DNA from: an uncultured Limosilactobacillus sp.
GTDB taxonomy: Bacteria > Bacillota > Bacilli > Lactobacillales > Lactobacillaceae
NCBI RefSeq assembly: GCF_934202705.1
Contig: NZ_CAKPYE010000002.1
Location: 186,001 to 250,000, forward strand
Direction: 5' to 3'
DNA: 64,000 bases
The notes under the pieces are model-generated. The model was not told where the DNA came from and did no database searches. It worked only from the letters and a program-made list of their open reading frames with translations. This document shows, piece by piece, positions 24,967 to 33,710 of the stretch. Position numbers and translations under genes: made by a program. Position 1 is the first letter of the stretch. Every line of letters begins with the position of its first letter.

Positions 24967-25887
24967 ATGACCAACAAAATTATTATGGATACGGATCCAG
25001 GAATTGACGATGCTGCCGCATTAACGATGGCGATTAATAACCCAGAAATTGATCTAAAACTGGTAACTGCAGTTGCTGGTAATGTAAAAGTTGATAAGAC
25101 GACTGCAAATGCCCTCAAGATTATTCACTTCTTTGGGAAAAATGATCAAATTCCAGTAGCGGCCGGGGCAGCTGAACCGTTAATTAAGCCATTTGAAGAT
25201 GCAGCTCGGATTCACGGGGAATCTGGAATGGAAGGCTATGACTTTGGTGATGACTATGGTCAGCCGATTGCTGAGTCCGCGGTTCAAGCATTACGAGATA
25301 CGATCATGGCTGAAGATGAGATTACCTTAGTGCCGACCGGTTCTTATACTAATATTGCTTTGCTTTTGAAAGAATATCCCGAAGTGAAGAGTCATATTAA
25401 ACGGATTGTGGCAATGGGTGGCTCGCTTTCCGGGGGTAACATGACGAGCGTGGCTGAATTTAATGTCTTTACTGACCCGGATGCTGCACGAATCATGTAC
25501 AATTCAGGGATTCCAATTGTGATGGTTGGCCTTGACGTGACCCTGAAAGCACTATTAACTGATAATAGCTTGAACAAGCTCAAAAATATGAACGAAACTG
25601 GAAAAATGTTGTTTGGTTTGATCAGTCATTACAACGATGTTAGTGGTGGTAATCAAGGACGACCAATGCATGATGTTAATACGATTTTCTATCTTTTACA
25701 CCCCGAAGCCTTTACCACTAAAGACCTTTGGATTGATGTCCAGACGAGTGGATCGGCGATCGGTGCTACGGTTGGTGATATTCGTGGTGCTTACCATCAT
25801 GGCAAGACCAATGCCAAGGCTTGTGTCGATATTGATGCCCAGTTCTTCAACCAGTGGTTCTTAGACCAAGTGGCAAGGATGAAATAA
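24967..25887 (+). CDS. rihC: Ribonucleoside hydrolase (inosine-uridine nucleoside N-ribohydrolase family)
   Basis: A 306-residue enzyme that splits nucleosides into base and ribose. The calcium-binding DTDPGIDDA motif lies at residues 8-16 and the C-terminal HDVNTIFYLL segment near 225. GGAGG precedes the ATG. The preceding transporter gene gives the substrate in context. The Rih subtype (purine, pyrimidine or both) cannot be assigned with certainty; the symbol is by best resemblance. Confidence 0.9.
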   Translation: MTNKIIMDTDPGIDDAAALTMAINNPEIDLKLVTAVAGNVKVDKTTANALKIIHFFGKNDQIPVAAGAAEPLIKPFEDAARIHGESGMEGYDFGDDYGQPIAESAVQALRDTIMAEDEITLVPTGSYTNIALLLKEYPEVKSHIKRIVAMGGSLSGGNMTSVAEFNVFTDPDAARIMYNSGIPIVMVGLDVTLKALLTDNSLNKLKNMNETGKMLFGLISHYNDVSGGNQGRPMHDVNTIFYLLHPEAFTTKDLWIDVQTSGSAIGATVGDIRGAYHHGKTNAKACVDIDAQFFNQWFLDQVARMK

Positions 25888-25898
25888 AGTAGTGAATT

Positions 25899-25932
25899 AG
25901 CTCCCGTGATTGCTTGAAACGGGGGCTTTTTT
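25899..25932 (+). terminator. Intrinsic terminator after the nucleoside hydrolase
   Basis: AGCTCCCGT and ACGGGGGCT arms (one wobble pair) followed by TTTTTT. Confidence 0.85.
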
Positions 25933-25952
25933 AAGGTAAAGTAAAAAGGTAA

Positions 25953-25975
25953 CGTGAAACAATTTGTGTTTCACG
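25953..25975. promoter_or_regulatory. Inverted repeat of parS-like half-sites upstream of rsmG
   Basis: CGTGAAACA (25953-25961), 5 nt, TGTTTCACG (25967-25975). Each arm equals a half of the ParB site TGTTTCACGTGAAACA, but the halves are in everted order. It lies 15 nt ahead of rsmG, at the head of the noc-parA-parB cluster. Confidence 0.5.
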
Positions 25976-25989
25976 GAAAGGACGGTAGA

Positions 25990-26718
25990 ATGACTCCAGA
26001 AGAATTTCGTCAAGCGTTAGCTAAACAGGGAATTCAGTTGACTAATCATCAAATGAATCAATTTGCGCAGTATTATCAGGATTTAGTGGCCACTAATCGA
26101 GTCGTGAACTTAACCCGAATTACTGATGAGGAGGAAGTCTATTTAAAACACTTCTATGACTCTATTACAGGTAGTTTTGCTTTTACCGAATTACAAACCG
26201 CACCATTGCGATTATGTGATATTGGCGCTGGTGCCGGTTTTCCATCATTACCTTTAAAAATTGCGTTTCCCCAATTAAAAGTAACCATTGTGGATTCACT
26301 TAACAAGCGGATTAATTTTTTAGCAGAGTTAGTCGAACGTTTAGGGTTGAACGATGTCAAGTTAGTTCACTCCAGAGCAGAAGATTTCAGCAAACGGGGC
26401 AGTAACAATCGTGAAGCCTACGATGTCGTTACGGCCCGTGCAGTTGCGCGATTAACTGTCCTAAGTGAACTTTGTTTGCCAGCGGTTAAAGTAGGCGGAA
26501 TTTTTCTTGCGTATAAAGCCCAGGCTGCAGAAGATGAATTATTAGCAGCAAGCCAAGCAATTAAAAAATTAGGTGGCCAAGAACGGACGGTTTATTCGCT
26601 AGAGTTACCAACAGCACCAGAACCTGAGGAACGGAATTTAGTAATTATCGATAAACTGACGGCCACTCCGCAAAAGTATCCACGCCGTGCGGGGTTACCA
26701 GCGAAAAAACCATTGTAA
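25990..26718 (+). CDS. rsmG: 16S rRNA (guanine-N7) methyltransferase RsmG
   Basis: A 242-residue SAM-dependent methyltransferase (formerly GidB) that modifies 16S rRNA near G527. The SAM-binding motif CDIGAGAGFPSLPLKI is at about residues 71-86, followed by VDSLNKRINFL and TARAVARL. ATG 25990 follows GGAAAGGACGG; a GTG 12 codons upstream lies inside the inverted repeat and is unlikely. It heads the chromosome partition cluster, the usual arrangement in Firmicutes. Confidence 0.96.
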   Translation: MTPEEFRQALAKQGIQLTNHQMNQFAQYYQDLVATNRVVNLTRITDEEEVYLKHFYDSITGSFAFTELQTAPLRLCDIGAGAGFPSLPLKIAFPQLKVTIVDSLNKRINFLAELVERLGLNDVKLVHSRAEDFSKRGSNNREAYDVVTARAVARLTVLSELCLPAVKVGGIFLAYKAQAAEDELLAASQAIKKLGGQERTVYSLELPTAPEPEERNLVIIDKLTATPQKYPRRAGLPAKKPL

Positions 26719-26743
26719 TAATTAAAACGGGGGAGAATTCAGT

Positions 26744-27661
26744 ATGGCATTTTCAATTTTTGGCATTGGCAAAAATCATCATGAAACAAAAAATGAAGTT
26801 GTAGAGATTCCACTAGACCAAATTGAACCTAATCGCTACCAACCACGCCAGGTTTTTAATAAAAAAGGCATTCAAGAATTAGCCGAAACGATTAATGCCC
26901 ATGGGTTACTTCAACCAATCATTTTGCGTGAGTATGAACCTGCCAAGTATGAAATTATTGCTGGTGAGCGACGCTACCGAGCAATGAAGCTGTTGAATTG
27001 GGAAAAGGCCCCGGCGATTGTGGAAAAAATGAATGATCACGAAACGGCTTCCTTGGCATTAATCGAGAATCTCCAGCGTTCTGAATTGAGCTCAGTTGAA
27101 GAAGCTCAAGCTTACGAAAAACTGATGGATTTAAACAACCTTACGCAGGCTAAGTTAGCTAAGGGGATGGGGAAGAGCCAGTCAGCGGTTGCGAATAAGC
27201 TTCGCCTCTTAAAGCTGATTGTTCCAGTACAAAATGCGATTCTTGACGGTTTAATTACTGAACGTCACGGACGAGCACTGCTGAACCTTAATGATGACCA
27301 GCAACGGAAAATGCTAATGCGAATCGTGAACGAAAAATTAAATGTTCGGCAAACTGAAGATGAAGTTGCCCGTTTAGAAGGAAAGCCACTACCATCAGCA
27401 GTAGAGGCTAAGAAGGAAAAGGAACGGTTGGCGAACGAAGAAAACGTTAAAATTAAACGACCAAAGAAACGAGGAAAACATCAGTCTACTAAGAAAGCTG
27501 AGTCAGCACCGAAGATTAAGATCAGTGATCCACGGATTGCAATGAATACAATTAAGGAATCCGTAAAAATGATTAATGACAGTGGTTTGGACGCGGAATT
27601 ATCAGAACAAACTTTAAAGAATGCTTATAAGATTACGATTAAAATTCCAAAGCAAAAATAA
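26744..27661 (+). CDS. noc: Nucleoid occlusion protein Noc
   Basis: A 305-residue ParB-family protein. The N-terminal GERRYRAMKLLNW and ENLQRSELSSVEEAQAYEKL boxes and a helix-turn-helix with GKSQSAVANKLRLL (about residues 143-156) are present. Position between rsmG and parA and divergence from the second ParB-type protein identify it as Noc. In B. subtilis Noc binds scattered DNA sites and blocks division over the nucleoid. The amphipathic N-terminus MAFSIFGIGK is compatible with membrane association. The stop overlaps an ATG by one base. Confidence 0.92.
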   Translation: MAFSIFGIGKNHHETKNEVVEIPLDQIEPNRYQPRQVFNKKGIQELAETINAHGLLQPIILREYEPAKYEIIAGERRYRAMKLLNWEKAPAIVEKMNDHETASLALIENLQRSELSSVEEAQAYEKLMDLNNLTQAKLAKGMGKSQSAVANKLRLLKLIVPVQNAILDGLITERHGRALLNLNDDQQRKMLMRIVNEKLNVRQTEDEVARLEGKPLPSAVEAKKEKERLANEENVKIKRPKKRGKHQSTKKAESAPKIKISDPRIAMNTIKESVKMINDSGLDAELSEQTLKNAYKITIKIPKQK

Positions 27662-27678
27662 TGAAAGGGGCTGACACG

Positions 27679-28449
27679 ATGGGGACAGTAATAGCACTGG
27701 CAAATCAAAAAGGTGGCGTTGGTAAAACCACGACGAGTGTCAATTTGGGGGCTTGTTTGGCAGATGCGGGCAAACGGGTGCTGCTAATTGACCTCGACCC
27801 ACAAGGTAATGCCACCAGCGGACTCGGAATTGATAAGAAAGAAATCACACAAAGTGTTTATGATGTTTTAATTAATGACGTGGCACTCAGTGAAGTCATC
27901 CAACCAAGTAGTCACCAAGGTTTGGACATTGCCCCAACCACCATTGAATTATCCGGAGCGGAGGTTGAGTTGACCTCAATGATGGCTCGAGAAACGCGCT
28001 TAAAAGATGGCTTTGCGGATGTTCAAGACCAATATGATTATATCCTGATTGATTGTCCGCCTTCGCTAGGCCTTTTAACGATTAATGCCTTTACTGCTGC
28101 CAATTCAATTTTGATTCCGGTGCAGAGTGAGTACTACGCGCTGGAAGGATTGAGCCAGTTAATGAATACAATTCAACTAGTTCGAAAACATTTTAATAAG
28201 GATCTGCGCATTGAAGGGGTTCTATTAACGATGTTTGATAAACGGACTAACTTGGGGCAAGAAGTAAACGCAGAAGTGAAGAAGTTCTTTGGTTCGCAAG
28301 TTTATCAGACTGTCATCCCACGGAATGTGCGCTTGTCTGAAGCACCGAGCCACGGATTGGCGATTATTGACTATGATAAACGGTCAACGGGAGCCAAAGT
28401 CTATCAAGAATTAGCAAAGGAAGTGTTGGCTGCTCATGGCGAAAAGTAA
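27679..28449 (+). CDS. parA: Chromosome partitioning ATPase ParA (Soj)
   Basis: A 256-residue deviant Walker ATPase. The N-terminal QKGGVGKTTTSVNLG is at residues 9-23, with LLIDLDPQGN and DYILIDCPPSLGLL further on. It acts with ParB in origin segregation and replication control. ATG 27679 follows AAAGGGG; an in-frame ATG at 27661 overlaps the noc stop and is the alternative. The 3' end overlaps parB by 14 nt, indicating coupled translation. Confidence 0.95.
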   Translation: MGTVIALANQKGGVGKTTTSVNLGACLADAGKRVLLIDLDPQGNATSGLGIDKKEITQSVYDVLINDVALSEVIQPSSHQGLDIAPTTIELSGAEVELTSMMARETRLKDGFADVQDQYDYILIDCPPSLGLLTINAFTAANSILIPVQSEYYALEGLSQLMNTIQLVRKHFNKDLRIEGVLLTMFDKRTNLGQEVNAEVKKFFGSQVYQTVIPRNVRLSEAPSHGLAIIDYDKRSTGAKVYQELAKEVLAAHGEK

Positions 28450-29329
28450 AAAAATGGGTCTCGGTCGTGGGATTGAAGCCCTCTTTGAAGAAAATAATTT
28501 AGAAGAGGCCCAGACAGGCGAAAACATTGTTGAAATTGAACTAACGGCGATTCGCCCGAATCCATATCAACCGCGGCGCATTTTTGATCAAAAGGCATTA
28601 AAAGAACTTGCTAAATCAATTCATGAATCGGGAGTTTTCCAACCGATCATTGTGCGACAACCTGATCCACAAATTAAACGATATGAGATTATTGCTGGTG
28701 AGCGACGTTATCGTGCCTCAAAAATTGCTCACCAAACAACCATCCCAGCAATTGTGCGTGATTTTGATGATGAACGGATGATGGAAGTTGCGGTTTTAGA
28801 AAACCTTCAGCGAGAAGATTTAACGCCACTTGAAGAGGCTCAGGCATATCAAACGTTGATGGATAAATTAACGTTGACGCAAGCGCAAGTTGCCACAAGG
28901 TTAGGCAAGAGTCGTCCATACATTGCTAATTATTTACGTTTGTTGGGGCTCCCAGAGAGTGTCAAAAAGTCACTGCAAGCTGGTGAACTTTCAATGGGAC
29001 AGGCTAGAACCTTGTTAGGGTTAAGGGATCGACAAAAGGTCGCACAAGTTGCCCAAAAAGCCATTGCTAATAAGTTAACCGTGCGTCAGCTGGAAGACTT
29101 GGTTACTTCAATGAATGGTCATCATCAGCAGAAAAATCAGTCCAAAAAGTCACAACGGCGTAAGTCGCCTTACTTACGTGAAGCCGAAAATGAGTTACAA
29201 AGTAAATTTGGTACAAAAGTTGCGGTCGCCCCAGCTACCAAGAAAAATACTGGAAAAATTGAAATTCCATATACTTCAGCTGATGATTTGACCCGGATTT
29301 TAGAGTTGCTCGGGGTATCATTTGATTAA
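28436..29329 (+). CDS. parB: Chromosome partitioning protein ParB (Spo0J)
   Basis: A 297-residue DNA-binding CTPase. It starts with the ParB signature GLGRGIEALFEE. It then shows GERRYRASKIA and ENLQREDLTPLEEAQAYQ, the CTPase boxes, and a helix-turn-helix around GKSRPYIANYLRLL. The C-terminal basic linker and dimerisation domain are present. It loads at parS sites and spreads. It overlaps parA. No canonical parS was seen inside the window; the everted half-sites at 25953-25975 are the nearest resemblance. Confidence 0.95.
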   Translation: MAKSKKMGLGRGIEALFEENNLEEAQTGENIVEIELTAIRPNPYQPRRIFDQKALKELAKSIHESGVFQPIIVRQPDPQIKRYEIIAGERRYRASKIAHQTTIPAIVRDFDDERMMEVAVLENLQREDLTPLEEAQAYQTLMDKLTLTQAQVATRLGKSRPYIANYLRLLGLPESVKKSLQAGELSMGQARTLLGLRDRQKVAQVAQKAIANKLTVRQLEDLVTSMNGHHQQKNQSKKSQRRKSPYLREAENELQSKFGTKVAVAPATKKNTGKIEIPYTSADDLTRILELLGVSFD

Positions 29330-29346
29330 GATTAGGAGTGATTAAA

Positions 29347-29544
29347 ATGGCAGATTACGCACTTAACGATATCGTCATGATGAAAAAGCAACACCCGTGT
29401 GGTACCAACCGTTGGCAGATTATTCGAGTTGGTGCGGACATTAAAATTCAATGCACTGGCTGTGGTCACATTGTGATGATGAGTCGTTATAATTTTGATA
29501 AACGAATGAAAAAGGTTCTCGAAAAAGCAAACCAAGAAAACTAA
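29347..29544 (+). CDS. DUF951 family protein
   Basis: A 65-residue protein with a conserved CG(T)NRW...CTGCGHIVMMSR core, typical of DUF951, a small family found between parB and ychF in Firmicutes. The cysteine pattern suggests a metal site or nucleic-acid contact, but the function is unknown. AGGAG precedes ATG 29347 by 8 nt. It lies in an operon with parB and ychF. Confidence 0.92.
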   Translation: MADYALNDIVMMKKQHPCGTNRWQIIRVGADIKIQCTGCGHIVMMSRYNFDKRMKKVLEKANQEN

Positions 29545-29564
29545 AAAAGGAACGTGAAAAGAAA

Positions 29565-30662
29565 ATGTCATTAACTGCAGGAATTGTTGGATTACCGAAT
29601 GTTGGTAAATCGACGCTGTTTAACGCTATTACTAAGGCCGGTGCGGAAATGGCCAATTATCCGTTTGCAACTATCGATCCGAATGTCGGAATGGTTGAGG
29701 TTCCGGATCCACGGCTAGATCGGATTAATGAGCTCATCCCGGCTAAAAAGATTGTGCCTACGACCTTTGAATTTACGGATATTGCCGGCATTGTAAAGGG
29801 TGCTTCTAAGGGGGAGGGACTTGGTAACAAGTTCCTAGAAAACATTCGGCAAACCGATGCCATTGTGCATGTGGTGCGGGCATTTGATGATAATGATATT
29901 ACGAGTGTCACTGGTAAGGTTGACCCAATTGAAGACATCGACACAATTAACCTTGAATTAATAATGGCTGATCTCGAATCTGTTAACAATCGATTAAGTA
30001 AAGTCCAACGGGCAGCAAAGGGTCGCGATAAAGATGCGTTAGCTGAATTAGCGGTCTTGAACAAGATTAAGCCAGTGCTTGAAGATGGAAAGAGCGCGCG
30101 GACAATTGATTTTTCAGATGAAGAACAGAAAATTGTTAAGGGACTTTTCTTGTTAACAACCAAGCCAGTACTTTACGTAGCAAATATTGCTGAAGAAGAT
30201 ATGGCAGATCCAGACAGTAATAAGTATATGGATGCCATTAAGCAGCATGTGGCCGGCGAAGGTGAAGTTATCGGGGTAGCTGCGGCTGCCGAAGAATCCA
30301 TCGCAGAAATGGACGATGATGAAAAAGCAGACTTCCTTGAAATGGAAGGCGTTAAGGAACCTGGGTTGAATCGGTTGATTCGGGCAGCTTACAAATTACT
30401 CGGCTTGGAAACGTTCTTTACTGCGGGTGGACCAGAAACACGTGCCTGGACTTATCGTAAGGGAACCAAAGCACCTCAAGCAGCGGGAATTATTCACTCA
30501 GACTTTGAACGTGGCTTTATTCGGGCTGAAGTAATGAGCTTTACTGATTTAGACGAATTAGGATCTGCAGCTAAGGTTAAGGAAGCAGGTAAGTTGCGTC
30601 TGGAAGGTAAAGATTACGTCATGCAAGATGGCGACATTGTTGAATTCCGCTTCAATGTTTAA
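29565..30662 (+). CDS. ychF: Redox-regulated ATPase/GTPase YchF
   Basis: A 365-residue Obg-related P-loop protein of the YchF/OLA1 family. G1 motif GLPNVGKSTLFN is at residues 8-19 and DIAGIVKGASKGEGLG near 68. A C-terminal TGS domain includes AWTYRKGTKAPQAAGIIHSDFE in two parts. It binds ATP and associates with ribosomes. Its place after parB and DUF951 is standard in lactobacilli. AAGGAA lies ahead of the ATG. Confidence 0.96.
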   Translation: MSLTAGIVGLPNVGKSTLFNAITKAGAEMANYPFATIDPNVGMVEVPDPRLDRINELIPAKKIVPTTFEFTDIAGIVKGASKGEGLGNKFLENIRQTDAIVHVVRAFDDNDITSVTGKVDPIEDIDTINLELIMADLESVNNRLSKVQRAAKGRDKDALAELAVLNKIKPVLEDGKSARTIDFSDEEQKIVKGLFLLTTKPVLYVANIAEEDMADPDSNKYMDAIKQHVAGEGEVIGVAAAAEESIAEMDDDEKADFLEMEGVKEPGLNRLIRAAYKLLGLETFFTAGGPETRAWTYRKGTKAPQAAGIIHSDFERGFIRAEVMSFTDLDELGSAAKVKEAGKLRLEGKDYVMQDGDIVEFRFNV

Positions 30663-30702
30663 TCTGGACGAGTTAATAACAAAATAAGAGAGGGGCTATA
30701 TT

Positions 30703-31479
30703 GTGAGCGAACAACCACGAAATGCTGCTGCTGGACAACGGCAAAAACAATATATTAAAGAGAATAACAAAGAAGCGGGCAAAACGTTTAGTGAGTATGG
30801 CTTAACCCGTAAAAATGAAGAGTTTATTTATCAACTCAACAAACAATTAGATGCTAAGGGCATTCCTGCTGACAAGAAGAGCGATTATTTGGACAAAACA
30901 ATTGCTAAGATGCAGGCCGGCCAAAAACAGGGGAAGACTGCGAAGACATTATTTGGGACACCAACTGCGTATGCAGAAGAATTAACCAACCCGAAAAAGA
31001 AGGAAACTGAAGTTCAAGGGACTAGTAACTTTGGATTGTTAGCATTGGACAATGGAATGATGTTTTTCGCCATTTTCTCCTTTATGTTTGGTTTGATTTC
31101 ATTTATGAATCCAAGTTCACTAAGTCCGAATGGCCACTATGGTAGTTCGGGATTAACCGCCATCTTGATTATTGCCATTGCTGGAGGATTGCTGTTTGGC
31201 TACATCGCTAAAATTATGGCACCATCAAAGGATCCGAAGACTGGCAAAATGGTCCAACGTAGCCTATGGGCACGAATCGGAATGATTGTGTTGGCTTTTG
31301 TGATTTGGATTGGGATTTATACCCTGGCCGGCTTTTTGCCAAACTCAATTAATCCGCAAACCAATAAATGGGTATACATCTTACTGGGGATTATTGTCTT
31401 TGGGGCAGACCTTTACTTGCGGACGCGTTTCCACATTGTTAATAACGTATTTGCAGGCCAGCCACGTAATCGAAAATAA
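30703..31479 (+). CDS. DUF1129 family membrane protein
   Basis: A 258-residue protein. A hydrophilic N-terminal half starts with LTRKNEEFIYQLNKQL-type sequence and is followed by four hydrophobic helices (from about residue 115). This matches DUF1129/YhdT-like membrane proteins next to ychF in lactobacilli. Function is unknown. It starts at GTG 30703 with AGAGAGGGG upstream. Confidence 0.85.
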   Translation: MSEQPRNAAAGQRQKQYIKENNKEAGKTFSEYGLTRKNEEFIYQLNKQLDAKGIPADKKSDYLDKTIAKMQAGQKQGKTAKTLFGTPTAYAEELTNPKKKETEVQGTSNFGLLALDNGMMFFAIFSFMFGLISFMNPSSLSPNGHYGSSGLTAILIIAIAGGLLFGYIAKIMAPSKDPKTGKMVQRSLWARIGMIVLAFVIWIGIYTLAGFLPNSINPQTNKWVYILLGIIVFGADLYLRTRFHIVNNVFAGQPRNRK

Positions 31480-31558
31480 AGTTAAAATATCTCTTGACCT
31501 GGAGTGAATTTCCTAGTAGGTTAAATACTAACAAAATTTACAAAAGGAGTGTCGATTG

Positions 31559-32701
31559 ATGGCAAATTGGGATACAAAGTTCGCAAAAAAAGGGTTAACG
31601 TTCGATGATGTACTTTTGATTCCTGCGGAGAGTCATGTTTTGCCAAACGAAGTTGACCTGAGTGTTCAATTAGCCAAGAATATTAAGCTGAATGTACCAT
31701 TCATTAGTGCCGGGATGGATACCGTTACAGAAAGTTCCATGGCCATCGCGATGGCGCTACAAGGTGGGATGGGAGTCGTTCATAAAAACATGTCGATCCA
31801 ATCCCAGGCAGGTGAAGTGGCAACTGTTAAGGGTGTTTCTTTAGCAGGTAACTTTGAAAAAGCCGCGACGGATGATCAAAACCGACTGTTAGTAGCTGCT
31901 GCCGTTGGGGTGACCTCAGATACCTTTGAACGGGCAGAAGCATTACTAAAGGCTGGCGCTGATGCAATTGTGATTGATACTGCTCATGGTCACTCTGCCG
32001 GGGTATTGCGGAAGATTGCAGAAATTCGTGACCATTTCCCAGAGGTAACCTTAATTGCTGGTAACGTGGCGACTGCCGAGGGGACTAAAGCACTGTTTGA
32101 TGCGGGTGTCGATGTTGTCAAAGTCGGAATTGGTCCTGGCTCAATTTGTACTACACGGGTAGTTGCCGGAGTTGGTGTACCACAAATTACCGCCATTTAC
32201 GATGCTGCATCAGTCGCACGCGAATATGGAAAGACCATCATTGCTGACGGTGGGATTAAATACTCAGGAGACATTGTCAAAGCATTGGCAGCTGGTGGGA
32301 ATGCTGTAATGCTTGGCTCGATGTTCTCAGGCACTACTGAAGCACCTGGTGAAGTCTTTGAAGATAACGGTAAGAAGTACAAGGCTTACCGGGGAATGGG
32401 ATCAGTTGGCGCAATGGCCCAATCACATGGCTCCTCTGATCGTTACTTCCAAGGCGGCGTGAATGAAGCTAACAAGCTGGTTCCTGAAGGAATTGAAGCC
32501 CGGGTTGAATACAAGGGTGACGTTGCTGACATTATTTTTCAAATGGTCGGCGGGTTACGTTCAGGAATGGGTTATTGCGGTGCAGGTGACATTCAAACGT
32601 TGATTGATAACGCCCAGTTTGTCCAAATCACCAATGCTGGATTACGTGAATCCCATCCGCATGATGTTCAAATCACGAAGGCAGCACCAAATTACAAATA
32701 A
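31559..32701 (+). CDS. guaB: IMP dehydrogenase, CBS-less form
   Basis: A 380-residue enzyme that oxidises IMP to XMP, the first step to GMP. The GPGSICTTR loop with catalytic Cys, the preceding GNVATAEG, and the mobile flap with YKAYRGMGS are present. The usual pair of CBS domains (about 110-120 residues) after QAGEVATVK is replaced by a linker of about 17 residues. The enzyme thus lacks the usual nucleotide-binding regulatory (Bateman) module. ATG 31559 follows AAAGGAG at 9 nt. Confidence 0.95.
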   Translation: MANWDTKFAKKGLTFDDVLLIPAESHVLPNEVDLSVQLAKNIKLNVPFISAGMDTVTESSMAIAMALQGGMGVVHKNMSIQSQAGEVATVKGVSLAGNFEKAATDDQNRLLVAAAVGVTSDTFERAEALLKAGADAIVIDTAHGHSAGVLRKIAEIRDHFPEVTLIAGNVATAEGTKALFDAGVDVVKVGIGPGSICTTRVVAGVGVPQITAIYDAASVAREYGKTIIADGGIKYSGDIVKALAAGGNAVMLGSMFSGTTEAPGEVFEDNGKKYKAYRGMGSVGAMAQSHGSSDRYFQGGVNEANKLVPEGIEARVEYKGDVADIIFQMVGGLRSGMGYCGAGDIQTLIDNAQFVQITNAGLRESHPHDVQITKAAPNYK

Positions 32702-32724
32702 GAGAAATTCAATTTTTAAACTGA

Positions 32725-32752
32725 TGCGATCGGTCAAAGATCGCATTTTTTT
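32725..32752 (+). terminator. Intrinsic terminator after guaB
   Basis: TGCGATC/GATCGCA stem with loop GGTCAAA followed by T7. Confidence 0.88.
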
Positions 32753-32864
32753 ATTCTCTGAATGAATTTAAATAAATACTTAAAGCTGTTTTTATCCCCG
32801 AGAATTCTTGAGTTAAAGAGTGTATAATTAACCTAGTTATATTCTCGCTAAAGGGGGAGAAACG

Positions 32865-33554
32865 ATGAAAATATTAGTTGTTGATGATGATAAGGAAATC
32901 GTCCAATTACTAGAGATTTACGTCCGTAATGAAGGGTATGAGCCAGTTGCAGCTTATAACGGTAAGGATGCTTTAACGAAGCTGAACACTACTCCTGATA
33001 TTGGGTTAGTAATTCTGGATTTAATGATGCCGGAAATGGACGGTATGGAAGTCATCAAGCGCATTCGGAAGGATTCATCCATTCCAATCTTGGTACTATC
33101 TGCAAAAACCGCGGATATGGATAAAATTCAGGGACTCATTACCGGAGCCGATGATTATGTTACCAAGCCATTTAACCCGCTTGAAGTGATGGCTCGGGTT
33201 CGATCCCTGTTGCGGCGAAGCGAGGGTCAAATGACCAATGATCAACCGGACATTTTAAATGTTGGACCGCTTCAGATTAATAAGGATTCACATGAGGTGA
33301 AGACAATTAATGGGGATTTAATTCAATTAACGGCATTAGAATTCGGCATTCTATATTTATTGGCATCTCATCCGAATCGGGTATTTTCTGCAGATGATAT
33401 TTTTGAACGAGTTTGGCAACAAGAATCAGTGGTGTCTGCGAAGACGGTAATGGTGCACGTAAGTCACTTGCGGGACAAGATCGAAGCTGCAACTGGCGGT
33501 GAAAAAGTGATTGAAACTGTCTGGGGAGTCGGCTACAAAGTCGAAGCGCATTAA
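32865..33554 (+). CDS. OmpR-family response regulator, VanR-like
   Basis: A 229-residue regulator. The receiver domain has acidic VVDDD, phospho-acceptor Asp52 in VILDLMMPEMDG and Lys101 in TKPFNP. A winged-helix DNA-binding domain follows, ending in KVIETVWGVGYKVEAH. It resembles the VanR/PhoB group. The histidine kinase gene follows after 156 nt, with a hairpin and a separate promoter between. Targets probably include the downstream D,D-carboxypeptidase gene; this is inferred from position. Confidence 0.92.
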   Translation: MKILVVDDDKEIVQLLEIYVRNEGYEPVAAYNGKDALTKLNTTPDIGLVILDLMMPEMDGMEVIKRIRKDSSIPILVLSAKTADMDKIQGLITGADDYVTKPFNPLEVMARVRSLLRRSEGQMTNDQPDILNVGPLQINKDSHEVKTINGDLIQLTALEFGILYLLASHPNRVFSADDIFERVWQQESVVSAKTVMVHVSHLRDKIEAATGGEKVIETVWGVGYKVEAH

Positions 33555-33577
33555 CCAATTGTAATTTTTAAAAATGA

Positions 33578-33677
33578 AGGCTTCAGAGTTCGATATTGAA
33601 CACTGGAGCCTCTTTATGTGTATTACGATGAATCAAAAAGCGCGTTACATTGGCGCTGAGTGGAAAGATGATATAAT
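33578..33677 (+). promoter_or_regulatory. Hairpin and internal promoter between response regulator and kinase genes
   Basis: A hairpin with AGGCT/AGCCT ends and inner GTTC/GAAC arms (33578-33611) is followed by only a short T run, so it is a partial terminator. TTGGCG (33650-33655), 16 nt, TATAAT (33672-33677) then form a good promoter for the kinase and dacA. Confidence 0.6.
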
Positions 33678-33710
33678 AAGGCGTGAATTTAAAAAAGCGG
33701 GGAAAGTAGT

